Of a DNA stretch of 64,000 bases, positions 30,766-45,700 are shown piece by piece. Source of the stretch: Nipponacmea schrenckii (taxonomy: Eukaryota; Mollusca; Gastropoda; Lottiidae). The translations under genes and the position numbers were made by a program. The notes beneath the pieces were generated by a model, which did not search any database, was not told the DNA's origin, and saw only the letters and a program-made list of their open reading frames with translations. How positions within the stretch are numbered: the stretch's first letter is position 1; each line of letters begins with the position of its first letter. The stretch lies in assembly GCA_030562195.1 (NCBI GenBank), contig JAUJPP010000007.1, positions 20,147,769 to 20,211,768 on the forward strand. The letters run 5' to 3'.

Positions 30766-33700
30766 GTAAGTCTTATTTTTTAATATAACTATCAAATATC
30801 ACATCTCACATGCACTTCGAAAAATGGTTTTCATCTCACAAAAATAAACATTGTCTTATGCTGGGTCCTTTAAAGCAAACTTTAATTTAAAATCATATTT
30901 GAATATTAGATTAAACTTGTACTATTGGGTCAATATAATTGAAGTTTAATTTCAAAATGATATGCATGAATTATAGTCAATGATACTGGTAAATAGTACA
31001 GATTTACTTCTGACATGCAGACACATGCTTCCTTCTTCGTAGACCATTTAAAATACAAACATGTCTGATCATGACAATTTTACCTAAAACTCAAAAGGAT
31101 TCTGAAGACAAGTCAAGAATATAGAGTAAGATGTTATGGTAGTTGTTGATAATTTGAAGATGCAAGTTGACTTGTTGATAATTATATCAGAATGATCTCA
31201 GCGCGAAAATAATAAGGTTATATCGATTTCACCTCCAACACAAAAGATTTCTTTACGACAACATGATTGTAGGTTATACGTTAAAGTTGGTGTGGATTTC
31301 GCTCATATTCATCCACAATTTCTATTGAAAATTTTTCGTACAAACTTTTTATATTATGAGATTTTCAAAGTACTTGTTGGTTTGCAAATTAACTTGTGAA
31401 AAGATGAATATGGGTAGGGATCTGATGTTGGCACCCTTAGATTTGGCCCACTATAAATAAACATAAATTTGCTAGTATCTTGGGAACAAAATCATTTTCC
31501 ATATGAATATATACTGTATTATTTATACATAGTAAAACTGATTCACAGAATGGAACACTCTTGTCAAAGAGAAACCAACTTATTTAAATACCTTAATTAT
31601 GAATTTAGCCAAATTATATTTATAGATAAATATGAAATTGTTCATGCCAAGTCATAATATATCATGTTAGCAGTAATATTATAATGAGATGCAGCAAACG
31701 GTTTGATGTACATGATACATCTTATCTCTTCTGACCAGACATCTTATAAACTAACCTTGGTTGTATATATTATATCACAGCAAGTTATGCTAGGGTAAAA
31801 AATCAGTGCATTGAGTCTGCAGTGTGTAATTCTGTTAATATGTGACTTATTCTATTGATGTTAATTTGTTTATGATTCAGAAAATAGAAATAGAATTTAC
31901 CACTAAACTTTATATCATACTGTTACTGTTCTTCGTATAAATAGATAGTTTCTTTCTCAGGTTTTCGGTGGTTGATTCTCTATGCTTTCTGAATTTTAGG
32001 ATAGTTTTTAAACCAAGTTATTAACTAAAGGCTAGTTAAATCCAATCAGCTTGGCATCATTTTAAAGTCCACAATTTTCAAATTATATCATGAACCTAGG
32101 ACAAGATGGAGATAACTCTAGTCATTCCAGTCTTGAATTAAAGTGTAGCAATTTCCTTTAAAGACTTGGTTAAAATTTTTAACAATATAATAACTAGTAA
32201 AATATAATAAATGTCAGATAGGAAGGTTTTATCTATAAATTCTAGTTATATTGATTTAGTTAATCTTTATTTATTTTAAACAGTGATATTGTTTATATAT
32301 AGTCAACTTCTATATGGCCATAATTCTTCTTTAAAACACAACATTCAATACCATTTCCTTTTATTTCTAATCTTTACTTCAAATATCATAAATTATTACT
32401 ACACCTAATAAAATATTCACTGCTATAAATTATTATTCAAACCAACAGCCAATAAATTGTCTTCAGATTACCTTCTTCAATAATATTTCATGTAAATTCA
32501 ATACAGGAACTATGGTATTCAGAACTCTCTCTGCGATTTCTTCATTCAAAATCAGTCTGTAACCAAATTCCATAATTTCCATCAATGGAACTTTAGAATC
32601 TGCAACATTTATCCGTTGAGATAACGTTACTTGGAGATCAATTGGAGCAATTCAAACTTTTACAATTTTAATGAGAGCATATTGATTAGGATATATACAT
32701 CTAAGATATGTTAAGCTGCAGGTTGATTTAATATTACTTTAAGGATATCACTATAATATTCACCTGACACAGAATGTAGAAATTTAGTCATCCTAATTTC
32801 AAAATTGTTTTTAAAAGGTCAAAGTTCAATTGATAGAGATTTGATCTGATGAAGATAATGTACAAGCTTGAACAAGCTAGATTTAAAGCAAGAAATATGA
32901 AGAGCAGAGGGCATATAAAATGAAGTAGCGTAAAATGTGAATAATTGAGAGAGTTTATTACTGTCACTACTGAGTGGATTAATATCTAATAAATTGTACG
33001 GGTTTTTAATCGGCCATACAATACTATTCTATAGCCTCCATTGTCATATTTTCATACACTCACATGACTTCATGTTTTTCCCCCTTCTTACACTTCATAT
33101 CTCAACCCAGTTCAATATAACACATGTACTGTTTACTTTATAAGAAGACAGCTTAAATTCGACTTTGATAAGACTGACAAGGGCCATGCTTGATAAAAGA
33201 ATTAAGAGGTTATTGTAGCTAAGTTATTTTCTGAGTTTTCAGCCATTGTAAAAGTTTTATTCAGTGTGGTATATTGACACTATATTGCCCTTGAATTCAA
33301 ATAAAATACAATCAAATATAAAAATTAAATTTTTTTTTTGTCTAGGCATTAAATACGTGTATGTTTCTTTCTGTGTGTTTCTTAGCGTAACACCTCTTTA
33401 AATAAAAATTAGAAAAAACACACACAAATTAGGTAAATTACAATCTTATTCTCTACAGATTTTGCAGAGTTGGATAGTTCTCCACAAAAGGAGTGGTTCA
33501 ATAACGATAATACATGTACATTGTAAACTTGATATTTTGTTAAAAAGAAAATAGATTTATTTGTTTCTTGAGAAAAAACTCATCTGAGGAGTGACCATAG
33601 ATTTAAAGAATTTCAAGAAATTTATAGTTGAAGTTAAATGTAACAAAGAGTAACTTATTTATACGGTAGAGGTTAAAGATAAAAATTTATATTATAAATT

Positions 33701-36700
33701 GTACAATTTGTGTAAATAAATTGATAAGTCATGATAAAAGGTCATTAATAGTGTAAACTAAGGTATTGGCTTTCAAGATTTTAATCAAAATCTCATCTTT
33801 TACATTACTACTTCAAATTTGTTGTAATTAATTAGTGACAAGTAGATCTAGATAGATTCTAACATAAACAAAGGATTTCCCAAATGTGGTATCCCTTAAT
33901 TACTACTCAATTTAAGACAAAATTTAGATATGAAAAATATACAAAATAGACATTAATTTGAACAATTTTTGTCATTCTATAGCTTTTTATTTAGCCATTA
34001 TATTGAATTTAGTATATACATTGTAAATTAAGAAATGGTTTAAAGCAAGGTTACCCTCTTGAACAATGTCTTTCTCTATATGATCTCTTGACCTCTACAG
34101 TTAAAACAAAGAAATATGAAATAAAAGAAGAAAGTTTTGTTTCAGTATATTGATTGAGTCAACCATGTCAAATCAACATTATTGAACCAATTTGTGTGTC
34201 AAACTTCACATGAACAGAACATTGTTGGAAGAATAAGTTTGAATTTTGGTCTAATAAATATAACTAAGGGAGAAATGTTGATTTAATGTTGAAGTTTGAA
34301 GGACATTATTGAATGAAGAGGAAAATAAAAGATGATTGAACCTGTTTGGTATCAGGGCACGATAGAGTTATATATTGTGTTGGTAAACAAGACAAAAATG
34401 TTGGCAACAATTTGTCAACACCATTGTTTGGTTTTTACAATAAGACACCCCTTTGTAAGACAAGAGCCAAAACAGGACAAATAGTTCCTAAAATAACTTA
34501 AAAAAAAACAACTAGGTCAAGATTTAAAAACTCAGATGTAGGAAATAAACTTGGCATTTTAAAGTGCAGAAGACATTGTCTGGTTTACATTACATGACAA
34601 TACATCTAATATTCAATCATTCAAATATTTTTTTTTTTTCAAACTAAATTATAACAGTCAATTTGGCAATTATTTTAGGGTTTTATTTGGTAATGGTATG
34701 AATTATATACACTAGGTAAAATATTGGCTATTTTTTATGAAATTACTGTGTAGGGTACGTCTCACATTTTGATCATTTTTCACCATCTTTTATTTAAAAT
34801 CAGTGATGTGACTAGGGATTGAATATAATACTATAGGTGTGATAATACCCACCGATCATGTTTAACATAGACTCTATACACTGATAATATCACTATTATT
34901 GTCACCTTCATAGAATTAGACAAGTTTCTTTTCACTCATAATTTTTATCAAGATTTTCTAATTTCACGTTTGATTTATGAATTTCAAAAAAAATGTTGAA
35001 TAAGTTGAGACATGGTGATACAGGTATTCTTTTTGGTTGATGTGAACTTTGACTAATAAATAGATTTCAAATTATTAAAATGAAATGTGTTATTTATTTA
35101 AGCTATAAAGTGTACTAACAAGGAATGTGTCATACATTGATAATACATGCCAAGGAAAAAGGAATTATAAGTTAATTTAAATTAAACCATATTTTTATTG
35201 ATACAAATTTTGTATGACATTTGTTCATATTTTAAAGATTTTTTTCTTCATTTAGGTCTCTTGATGTAACTTTGACTGGCTAAGTCAAGTCTGTCCTTTA
35301 CTTCCCTTGTGGAATATCCATGAAGCTATTAATGCCCTTTACATAGTAAAAAATAGAATTTATTAGGTTATGCAATTATATGCCCTAATTTTTGATAAAT
35401 GAATTAATAGTTGATATATTAATAAAACTTTGTTTTCCTATAAAATAAGGGTATAGGTCAGATATTTTAGTACCCAATGACTGTAAATTCAATGGAGCAA
35501 GTTATTTTATGGGAAGTAAAACTGTAGGGGGCTATTGGTTCACAAATTCTCCACTGATTGTTACATTGTTATTTCAAGCTTCCTGCAGTCACAATTCATC
35601 AATATTCCAGTTGACAATTTGTTAAAATACTTAATGAACTGAATAATATCCATTTAGACAAATATCAATTCACATAATTTAGCCAGACCGGCACCATATT
35701 GTTTAGTCTGCTTTTAATGACATTTTATCATAGAAATCCATTCTAGACAGTCCCACAAATTCATTGACTTTTGATTCTGATAATATTTATTCACCATATT
35801 CCATTACTAGGAAATGTTCTAAAGTGTTATTTCAAGGAATATGCTTTCATGGCATGCATACAACCATTTCATACTTCTTTCTTGAAAGTTCAAGGTCAAA
35901 ATATATATTTTTGATTGTTTTCCCTTATTGTGGGTTTTTTTAAACTTAATTTGAGAACTTAAATTGAAATCTTTGTGAATCTATTGAAAAAGTCAATTCT
36001 CCTTAATTTTAATGTAGAGATATTATTGGTTTATACCAAATGACCCACTTCTACCATTTTATTTTGACATTCAGTGCCCTTTGTTTTTTTTAAACTGGAA
36101 ATCTGTCTTTTTTTAACCCAGTGTCTTTAGCTTGAACTAAGTCTTTGTCATCAATTTACATGTGATAAATTCAATTTACAAGAAATTGGATGTCAAGATG
36201 GAGGTAAAGCAGATGGCAGATTTGACAGTTTTAAGGAGGAGAAATAAAGTTGAAATGGAGGTTAAGAGAAAACTATTAGGTTGAAGAGAAATTATTATTT
36301 TCCATGTTAAACATCCCTTCATTAGACCACCGCCTTTAGATTATAATTTACTTCTAATTAAACTGACTGCTTCAGTTGGAAACAAATTTCGGATAATCAA
36401 GTGAAAAAGTGCATCTGTGGGAATTGAACAATTTAGTACGGTAGTTTCCAGAAGAAATGTAGTTGTTTTAAGTGAAGATCTTTGGTTAATTCATCCAAAA
36501 TTGTTAAAAATATTTCAAATTTCAGAAGATGTATTTTGTAAGAATTATAACTTTGACTAACTTTGGTTAGATACTTTTAAAAGGTCATTGAAAATAGGAA
36601 TTTGATTCCTAAAAATGAAATTGGGACAGAAAAAACAATAATGAATATTTTGGTATGTTGTATGTGTATTTATGGTAAATGTATGTGGCTAGCCAAACTA

Positions 36701-39700
36701 ACAATACTGTTTAGAAAGGAGGTGGGAGGAACCTTTACTTTCACACTGAGAATTTCCACAATGTTGCCAATTCTCCGACCCTTTGATCTTGTCTTGTCTG
36801 CTGGCTACAATACAAATATCTGATGTTACTAGTAAATTCAATAAAATACGTCCACACATTACTCACAATTCAAACTCAAAATGCAACAATTTTATAAATG
36901 TCAGTCAAAGTTTGAACTCAGTCCTAAATTTGATCATTGCGACACTCGCAATCCAAATGTCACCCTTACTGTATGTTTGGATAAGATGGATATCCATGGG
37001 AACAGCATGAGTGAAATTAAATTTAGCAAATTAACTTTGTTTTGAATTGAATTTATTCATTCAGATTGAATCTTTTCATATTTATTGTTGTTTTATTGAG
37101 AACATGTTTCAGTGTTTATTCTGCTGCCGAGCTAGGAGTGACTCAGGCCCACTCTGCACTGCTGTGAAATTAGTCACTTAGTCATTATGCTATATAATTG
37201 ACCAATTCAAACTTGACCATTCAAATGGTCCAACAGTACAAATAGTTCAAAGACATGGTAATTGGTCATTAATTTTAGTAGTAACCATAGCAACATCAAT
37301 TTAATTCTAAAATGCCATTGGTTAATTTACACCTCAAAAATTTGAATAGACAAAAATCAATTTCTGGAAATGTGTTTATAGAAAAAGTTCAAAAGAAGAG
37401 TGTTTTTCACCACCCACAAGCTGGTAATTCTGGTCTGAATTTAAATCTACAACTGTCCAATTATGACAGAATACAACTCAGATAATGTATTTTGAGACAA
37501 AATATTTCATCAAATGTTTTCCTGCTTTCTTTGGTCTTTCAATTCGTTTTCACTAAAAGCTTGTCAAATTTCACTCATTCTACAGACAGCTGTTGGGAAG
37601 TGTTAAAAACTTCACACTACCAACAATCTGCCAGAGAAACTAAGTTGGTTTTGATGTACATGCTGTTTTCAAGTAATAAATGTAGAAAATCAAATTAAAT
37701 CTTTATTAGATTAACTTAGAAATAAATTTTATTAGGTGTCTAGAAGACTTTTTTTTTAAGATTTTAAAAGTTTTATGGTTTCCAGACCGGAATTGAGCTC
37801 TGATATGGCAATGTGTTTTTATTATGTGCTATAATAGAGGGATTACAGATTTTGATTTTCATATTTTTGACATTTCTCTGCATTTTTTTTAAATATTTTA
37901 TTCATTAATTCCAGTAAACTCAATGAATCGAATCATTTAATCAGCAAGCACTTAATCTGTAGAGCATATTCACAGAATGATCAAACCATAGAATAACATT
38001 TGAAATGTATCATACAATGGTCCGAAAGTATAATTGAAAATGATTTCACAATCTATTATGCCAAACTTGCAAGCCACCCAGTAATAAGAATAACGAAGAT
38101 AGACTAGTGAAAGATTTAGCCATGTTTTACAGACTGTAACTAAGTTAGAGTTATTTTAGCGCAGTATTTTAAAAAGCCATCTTGTAGCTATAAATCATGT
38201 TCATTAACTCCTGTTGATTTATGAAGTAGCTCTAATGAATAAGCTGAACCACTTTACTTTACCAACAATTTGCTGTGTTCAAATAAGTGCTAGTTAGTGT
38301 GTTTACACCACTTAGTGTTAATGTAGTAAAGAAATAACAATTCACTCTTCTCAGTACCATCTGTCAATGAAATAAAACCAATGTATTGAAATGTTGATTT
38401 TACACTGTAGTACCTACCACTATATGTATTTTAACCAGACACAGCTGTTCTGTCACATCCTGTCAAATTCCAGACCTCTCCTGATTCCAGACAAAGGAAT
38501 GAACACCCCCTGGTCTGACCTACAACTCTAGTCAGCTTCTTTCTTATCTTCAGATTTGATGGGTCAGATAAGCATGCAAGATAAGCAGTGTACATCTTGG
38601 CAAAGTGATGTTGTTTGAGCTCATTAAAATTAAACATTATGCCAATTAGGTACTGGAATTATAATGAAAAGTAAACAAATATCTGTAGGTGAAAAAGATT
38701 TAAAAAGAGTTGATGTTCTATAAGTAACAACTGAATAGTGTTCTGTAAACTATTACTGTAATTCAGAGAACCTAGGTTAAGTGTGTACAGATTTAAACTA
38801 ACCTAACAACAAAACCAGTTTAATTGGCTAAATTTGTAGGATTGCTAGAAATAGAATCAGAGATATCAGAAACGGACAGATTTGATATTCAGGATATATT
38901 TCATCAAATTAACGCGAGTGTTGAGATTACAGCCTGTTCTGATGTTAGAACCAGAAATAAAAACTATGTTATCTATCATGCCAACATGATATGACATGAC
39001 AAATTAATGGCATATGTCAAAATACTTATATAATTTCTACCAATTAAGCCAAACAGCAATTAGTGGGCAAATGAAATGTAGAATTTGACCCAAAGGTTAA
39101 ATTTTGAGGTAATTAAAAGGTATACTGTAGATTAATTATTCTCTTTACTAACTATCGTAATTTTAGGTCTATACAACTTTAGAATACTATATCCCTTGAA
39201 GTGCAGTAATGAGTGTTGAAATATAGGGAAATTATAGATAACTATTATGAATGTTGTAATTAAAAAGTGGACAGCCTATTGCAGGATCTACTTTACAACT
39301 AATTAAAAATGACTGTAACTTAATCATATATTAAATATAAGAACATTCTTCAAATTTTTTAACTTAAAAGCTTAGTATATTTCATTCACAAGTAGATGTA
39401 ACAACTGTCAAAAGTGTATAACATTAGTTTTTCAATGCACAATTTCTTAAAAAAAAAATTCGCATTATGTGTTAAGAAAAAAAAATTGTTCTTTTTTTTT
39501 TATTACACCTTAATATGTAACTCATTCTCACGAGTTTTGACAAATTAAAAAGCAGATATTTCAGTTTAAAGTTTTTTATTAAAGGACATGGGTATTAGAA
39601 TAAAGGTATCAATGTCATGAAACATTTTACCTCTCTCCACCCTCCCGCCAGCCACTCAGTGTCTGTTTTGAATGAACAGACATATGAGAAGAATATATAG

Positions 39701-42700
39701 CTGACTTGTAAACAACGCTTGTCTTTTCATACCAAACGCTTTTCTCTTGTCTTACATCTGCTCCGACTTCTCCCCTAACGTTTTCTACATTGTTACAGCT
39801 GTAGTTGATTTGATAGAGGCACAGATCAAATTAATCAGACTAGTGGCGGAATAGTACTATATAGTCCCTTGATACTATTTATAGTAAGAATACCAGGTAC
39901 TATCATACATTAATATCAAGGGTACTATTAAACCATCTATTGTCTTTCAGCCGATTCTATCTCTCAGTTCATCAATATGTCATGAAACTATCTTATTCTC
40001 TTCAATATCTCATGCGAAGCAAAATCTATTGACAACTGGACATAGAATTCAACCGCCATCCTTTCTTCTGTATTTCATGCAGAAAATTACAGTTGTTTTT
40101 CTCTATTAAATATATGGCTTGAAAAAATAAATCATTGTTATTGAAACTGGGCATTAATTAATTAATTAATAGTCAATGGAACACACAAGTGTATGAAATG
40201 AAGTTGATTTTTTGGAAATATCAAGGTTCTTGATATTGATCATAATAAGTGAGATGGTTAAATATGTACAGTATTCTCTGTGTAATCTGACATACGATGT
40301 TAAATAGATAAAATTCGGAATTTAATTAGTATATAGCTAAAGCATCATGCAGGTATCCCAAAGGAGTGGGTGGTAAGTGAGCAAGGTGTAAATTCCCCAA
40401 ATCACATCCTTTGATCAGAACAACTTGGCAATTGGAATCACAATAATGTATATCAGAAACAGAATATCAATCAAAATCTCTTTCTATATAAATATTTGAT
40501 TGTAGAATATAAAAAATAAAACTAAAGTGAAAGAAGTAATAAATCCTATCAGAATTCTCTATCAATAATTCAGCAGTTATTTTTCTTCACGCCTTCCAAC
40601 TAACTCTACTGGGATATAAACATACACTTAGATATTTCTAGTTGTATAAATCTGTTTTCAATGGTTCCATCATTACATTGTAGTTAAATGTGTTAAGAGA
40701 CAAAAGTCAATCTAATGCGTCTAGCTTGTAAATGAGATATAGATTGGATGTAATTTTCAGGTTTGTGATAACTTGATCCTTGTAAATTGCATTAATTTGT
40801 TGCTATGAATAGATGGTTACATTTAAAGGAGAAAAGGAACTCTTTTGTAAGAAGAGTTCATAGAGAAACTTGTACAATGTTAGGATAATTTGATACAGGT
40901 TTTGGATTGTCAAGTTTTATCTCAGGAATTTGTTATGAACTCTGCCATTTCACTCATTTATTTCATTTATTTGTTGATATTTGACATAATGGTATAAACA
41001 AGCAATGTTCAGGCAAATATCATGAAGATAATAGGACACATAAATATTCCCTCTGAATTCTCGCCAGTTTAAAATCTACCATAACTACATACATGAGATA
41101 TCTTATGAAGCAGTGTTGCCAGATTTGATAGTTAGACCCAGCAGGTAGTCCTTTAGTTTGATATACCGCGGCATGTTATTTATTACCAGTAATATAACTT
41201 CATTAAAAACTTGTAAAAAATAGCAAATACACTCTTCAAACATATTACATCAATTTCTTGAAGGTTTAACGAGCCAATTTTATAATTTATGTTTTTTTTT
41301 CTTGTTTTTCAGGTCCTCCACAGGTCATTGGTAAAGTCAATCATCGCCATATTGCTAAAGTTGGTCACAATACAAAACTCTTGTGTCCAGTAGAAGCTGA
41401 TCCTCTACCATTGATGCTTTGGAAGAAAAATGGACAAAATATTCCCAATGGTTGGACTAGATTTAAAGTTTCAAAGGAAGGACAGTTACGTATAAAACAA
41501 GTGGAGATGGATGATGCAGGAACATATGAATGTAAAGCTATCAATGGATTTGGAAATATTAAAATCAATTATTCTCTCATTGTAGTTGGTAAGTAGTCAT
41601 TTATTTAAACTATATTGACTGTAAAATTACATCCTTTCATATCACACACAGCGTCTCACAGAGTTCATTGAAATAAATATCACGGAACAGAAAAACCTCC
41701 AATGAAAATCAGGTCAATTGTACAATCACTTCATTAATTCCACGTAAAAAAAAACTAATCCATTTATTCATAGAGATACCACTAAACTTGTTTCTTAAAT
41801 TCCACCAATGGTAGAAAACTATTAGTTAGTTGTACCATCAAGCAATCTGATTGGTTGATTCAAATAACATGACAAACATGATGCTTATTTATTCCTTGAT
41901 AATGAAATTAAGTCAGTCATATGAATAGTGGATTCTCAATTTTGACTTGGCACTGAATAATAATGAGGACTGGCAGACGCAGTGTTCTCCTACTCCATTA
42001 ATCATGCAATGAGTAATGTGATCAAGTATCAAGTTACCTTTTGTATTTCATCATTAACATGCAAATTGCCCACTTTTAATGAGCTTTCAATTCTTAAGAA
42101 AATTGAACACAAAATGCAACATAATGATTGTCTGTGAATTTAAAAAGAACTTGAATGGTAATTGATCTTGAATGTCTTAAATGACATTTTTTTTCCTCAA
42201 ATTTTCAATTAAGTCCGATTTAACAACTTATTATTTATTATTTGAAAAAATATTAAACTTAGATACATCTTGAGGAACTGCATAACTAGGAAGAAAATAT
42301 AATGAAAATAATTTTGAACAATACGAATTTGTTTTGTGAAGGGAATTAAACAAGTTCTGTAAAATCAAGATTATGATACATTTCTAATACATCAAAGATT
42401 CTGGAATTTTAATAAGCTTAAGTATATTGACCAATGACTAAAAAGAACGGATTTATGATTTCTGGTGACCAGATTGTAGAAGTGTTGTTTGTGAAGGTCG
42501 TGACCTGAAGAACAATAGATCAACAATATGTATCATGTATTTTTATTGAATAGATTAAAAAAACATGGTAACATTTGCTGGTTTAATCAGAATTCATTAA
42601 TTCATATCAACCTCTAGGGTTCATGACCTGATATGATTATGAATATTTCATTGCGTGTTTTTTTAAGACAATTATTTTACATAATATATAAAGTATAAAT

Positions 42701-45700
42701 TAGGGAGCAAATCTGTTGTTAAAAACTAACAAAAATAAAATTTCACTGAGACCTGAGATTGAGCCAGGAATGTGGAAGATAATTAGTGTTAAAATTAATA
42801 AAAAGTAGATGTTAAAAATAGTTGTATTGAATGAATTTTGATAATCACAAACACTTGGGTCCACTGGATGAAATAAAGGAGACAGGAGAAGAAGATGATT
42901 ACAGAAAGGAAATGGCTTGTTATTTGTATTCTATCAGTTAAACATTGCATGTATATTATGTTATTAAAAAGAAGTTAAAAAGGAATGCTTGAAGCCAAAA
43001 ATAACAGTATGTAATATTATCATTGTAATAGGCTTCATGTCTAATCTTCAACATTACATACCAACTCTTGTATTTATTTAACTTCCCTATCTCATTTTAA
43101 TCAAAAAATCTTTCTACTTACTTTCTTTGATATTAAAAATAGAACCACAGTTCATGTTGTAGGATGAAAAGCACTAGACTAGGTGTTTTCCATCAAGCAC
43201 TAACTTAAAACTTTTAACCAATTTTATGAATGATGTATTTATTTAACTTCCCTATCTCATTTTAATCAAAAAAGCTTTCGACTTACTTTCTTTGATATTA
43301 AAAATAGAACCACAGTTCATGTTGTAGAATGAAAAGCATTAGACTAGGTGTTTTCCATCAAGCACTAACTTAAAACTTTTAACCAATTTTATGAATGATC
43401 TGATTCTGCAGAAGTATAATAAGAACCTATCTGGTTAACACATTCTCAAACATCAGAAACTAGTGTTTGGTTCCTGCAATTGATTTGTGTTTATTTTGAT
43501 AAGTTACATTTGGTTGGAACTCCACCTTGGTGCAAACTGTGTCATTCATCTTTTTAACAGAACTTGTAGATTTCAATTCAATTCAATAGACTTTGGTATA
43601 GAGAGTCTTCATTGAGCCACTTGACCCTTATCATTGAAAATCGAATCATTCAATTGAAATTTACAAGATGGTATAGTTGTTCTTTCCTCTGAGGAGGACA
43701 TAAGCCTCAACTCTTCTAAAAGTCTGGTTCTATCAGTGTTCTACCAGTGTTCTTCCAGTCTTCTACCAGTTTTCTTCTAGTGTCCTATCAGTGTTCTTCT
43801 AGTGTTCTAGCAGTGTTCTTGAAGAGTTATGTATTCAGATCAACCTTAATCTTACACAAAGATTGTTGAAAAATTTCAAGAGCTAGAAACATTTGATCTG
43901 ATTATGTTTTTTGGGTAATTACATATAAATCAAATATAACATTTTAGTATGGCTAGGAGGTAGGTTATATATAAGTAAAATACCCACCTAGAGGCTAGGT
44001 AATCAGAATAAATTTCAATTGTCTGGATTGAAAACATCCAAAGCAAAATTTTATTAGATGTATTGTTTAAAGTTTAGATTTCACCTCAAGAAATAATTCA
44101 AATATCATTCAGAATATCCAGAACACAAAAAAAAAACAGAAGTTCTTTTCATGCTTTAAAGTCAACCTCAAAGAATTTTTAAGCATTTTATTGAGGATAT
44201 ACCATACCATCTCAAGACCATAGAAAGGTTTTATTATAAGTTTAGTATGTAGATATTGATAAAAACTAAAGTGGGAATTGTAACATGTGTTTCTATTGAT
44301 CTTTTCTGACCAAACTTTCTACTGGCTATCTATACTTGCATTGATTATACCTAGTATTCCTCAGATTCAATACTGGTCAATTTTCTCAAAGATGTGTTGG
44401 TTCTGTTCTGCAGGAAAAATTCAAATGCACTCAGCTTAGATTTGTGATTTCATTTACTTGCTACAATGATGTTCCTTAGTTGTGATGTTCCATCAGAATT
44501 AAGTAATGCTCTGCAGCAGAATTGAACCCTTTGTCATGTTAGGTAATATTGGAGACTAATTTCAAACATTTTAAACATGATTCAATCATGATTGATGAAA
44601 GATAATCTAACATAAGATTCAGACATCAAGCATATATACCTTCTTCTCAATCTCATCTAGTGCCTTCTGTTCAGGTTCAAATCCTTTCATGTTTCTCAAG
44701 ACGAAAGCAAATTAAATATGGTAATGAGCTTGTAATAGAGTAAATGATTTGACCTATGACCTCAGTAAATTGATCAATAAGTAGAGGTGGTATTATGTAA
44801 GATTTGTTATGAAAGTTTTCAAGTGAAGTTTGTACAGCTGTTTTAGTCTCTAGTATAAACATTTACAAACAACTCTGGAGGGGAAACTTGAGGAGATCCT
44901 CACCCCTCCAGGGCATTCAGACTTACATTCAAACTTTCAAACAATTCAGATCAGCTTTTGAATAGTTGACCCTTGAATTTGGTTTAAATTGGTCGGATAC
45001 TTCAGGTTATTTTACAGCTTTGTTACCGGCTGTAGTAATATTTATTATTTGAAAGAAAGAGACAACTGCAAAAACAAAGATTGTATATTCTGCATTTGGT
45101 GCATTTCACATTTCCTTGTGAAAACAATTCTGTAGTTTAATACTGTTAGTGATACAAGCATGCTTATGAACAAGAATCTAAGCTTATCTTGAAAATGGGT
45201 TAGTATTTTGTTGAGCCTGGTTTTTGCAGCAGCCCAGCAACTCCTGGTAAAAATAGGTAGTATATAAAATAGATAATAATTGAAGTAATATAGGATGTGT
45301 TCTATCTAGGTTTAGTAAGACAATACAGATTAGGTTCAGATAACCTCGAGCTATAAAAAGGTTATCATGTTTGTCATTGAACCTGGGAAACTTGACTTCT
45401 TCATCATTCAATGTAAGATAAAATACAACCAAATACAACACTTTAATTATTACCCTCGACAATACAACCATTGTCTTTTAGATAAAGTAAATTTATTACT
45501 TGTTTCAATAGATGAAGAACAAAGAAATTGTTAGAAAATCATTCAGCAATTGAAGCAACTCTGATCTTGATAGTTGAGAATGACTCATTCAAAATTAAAT
45601 CATTTATCAAACAAGTTTTAAAAATATATTAAGCAGGTGTTTGATATAACATTCTATAATAGAAACAAAAGTTTAATCTGGGGCAATTTGATAGTTGAAT

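Noticed and set aside
45184..45471. 95-codon minus-strand frame in FGFRL1 intron 2
   Set aside because: No domain resemblance, no supporting splice sites, and composition typical of AT-rich intron sequence.
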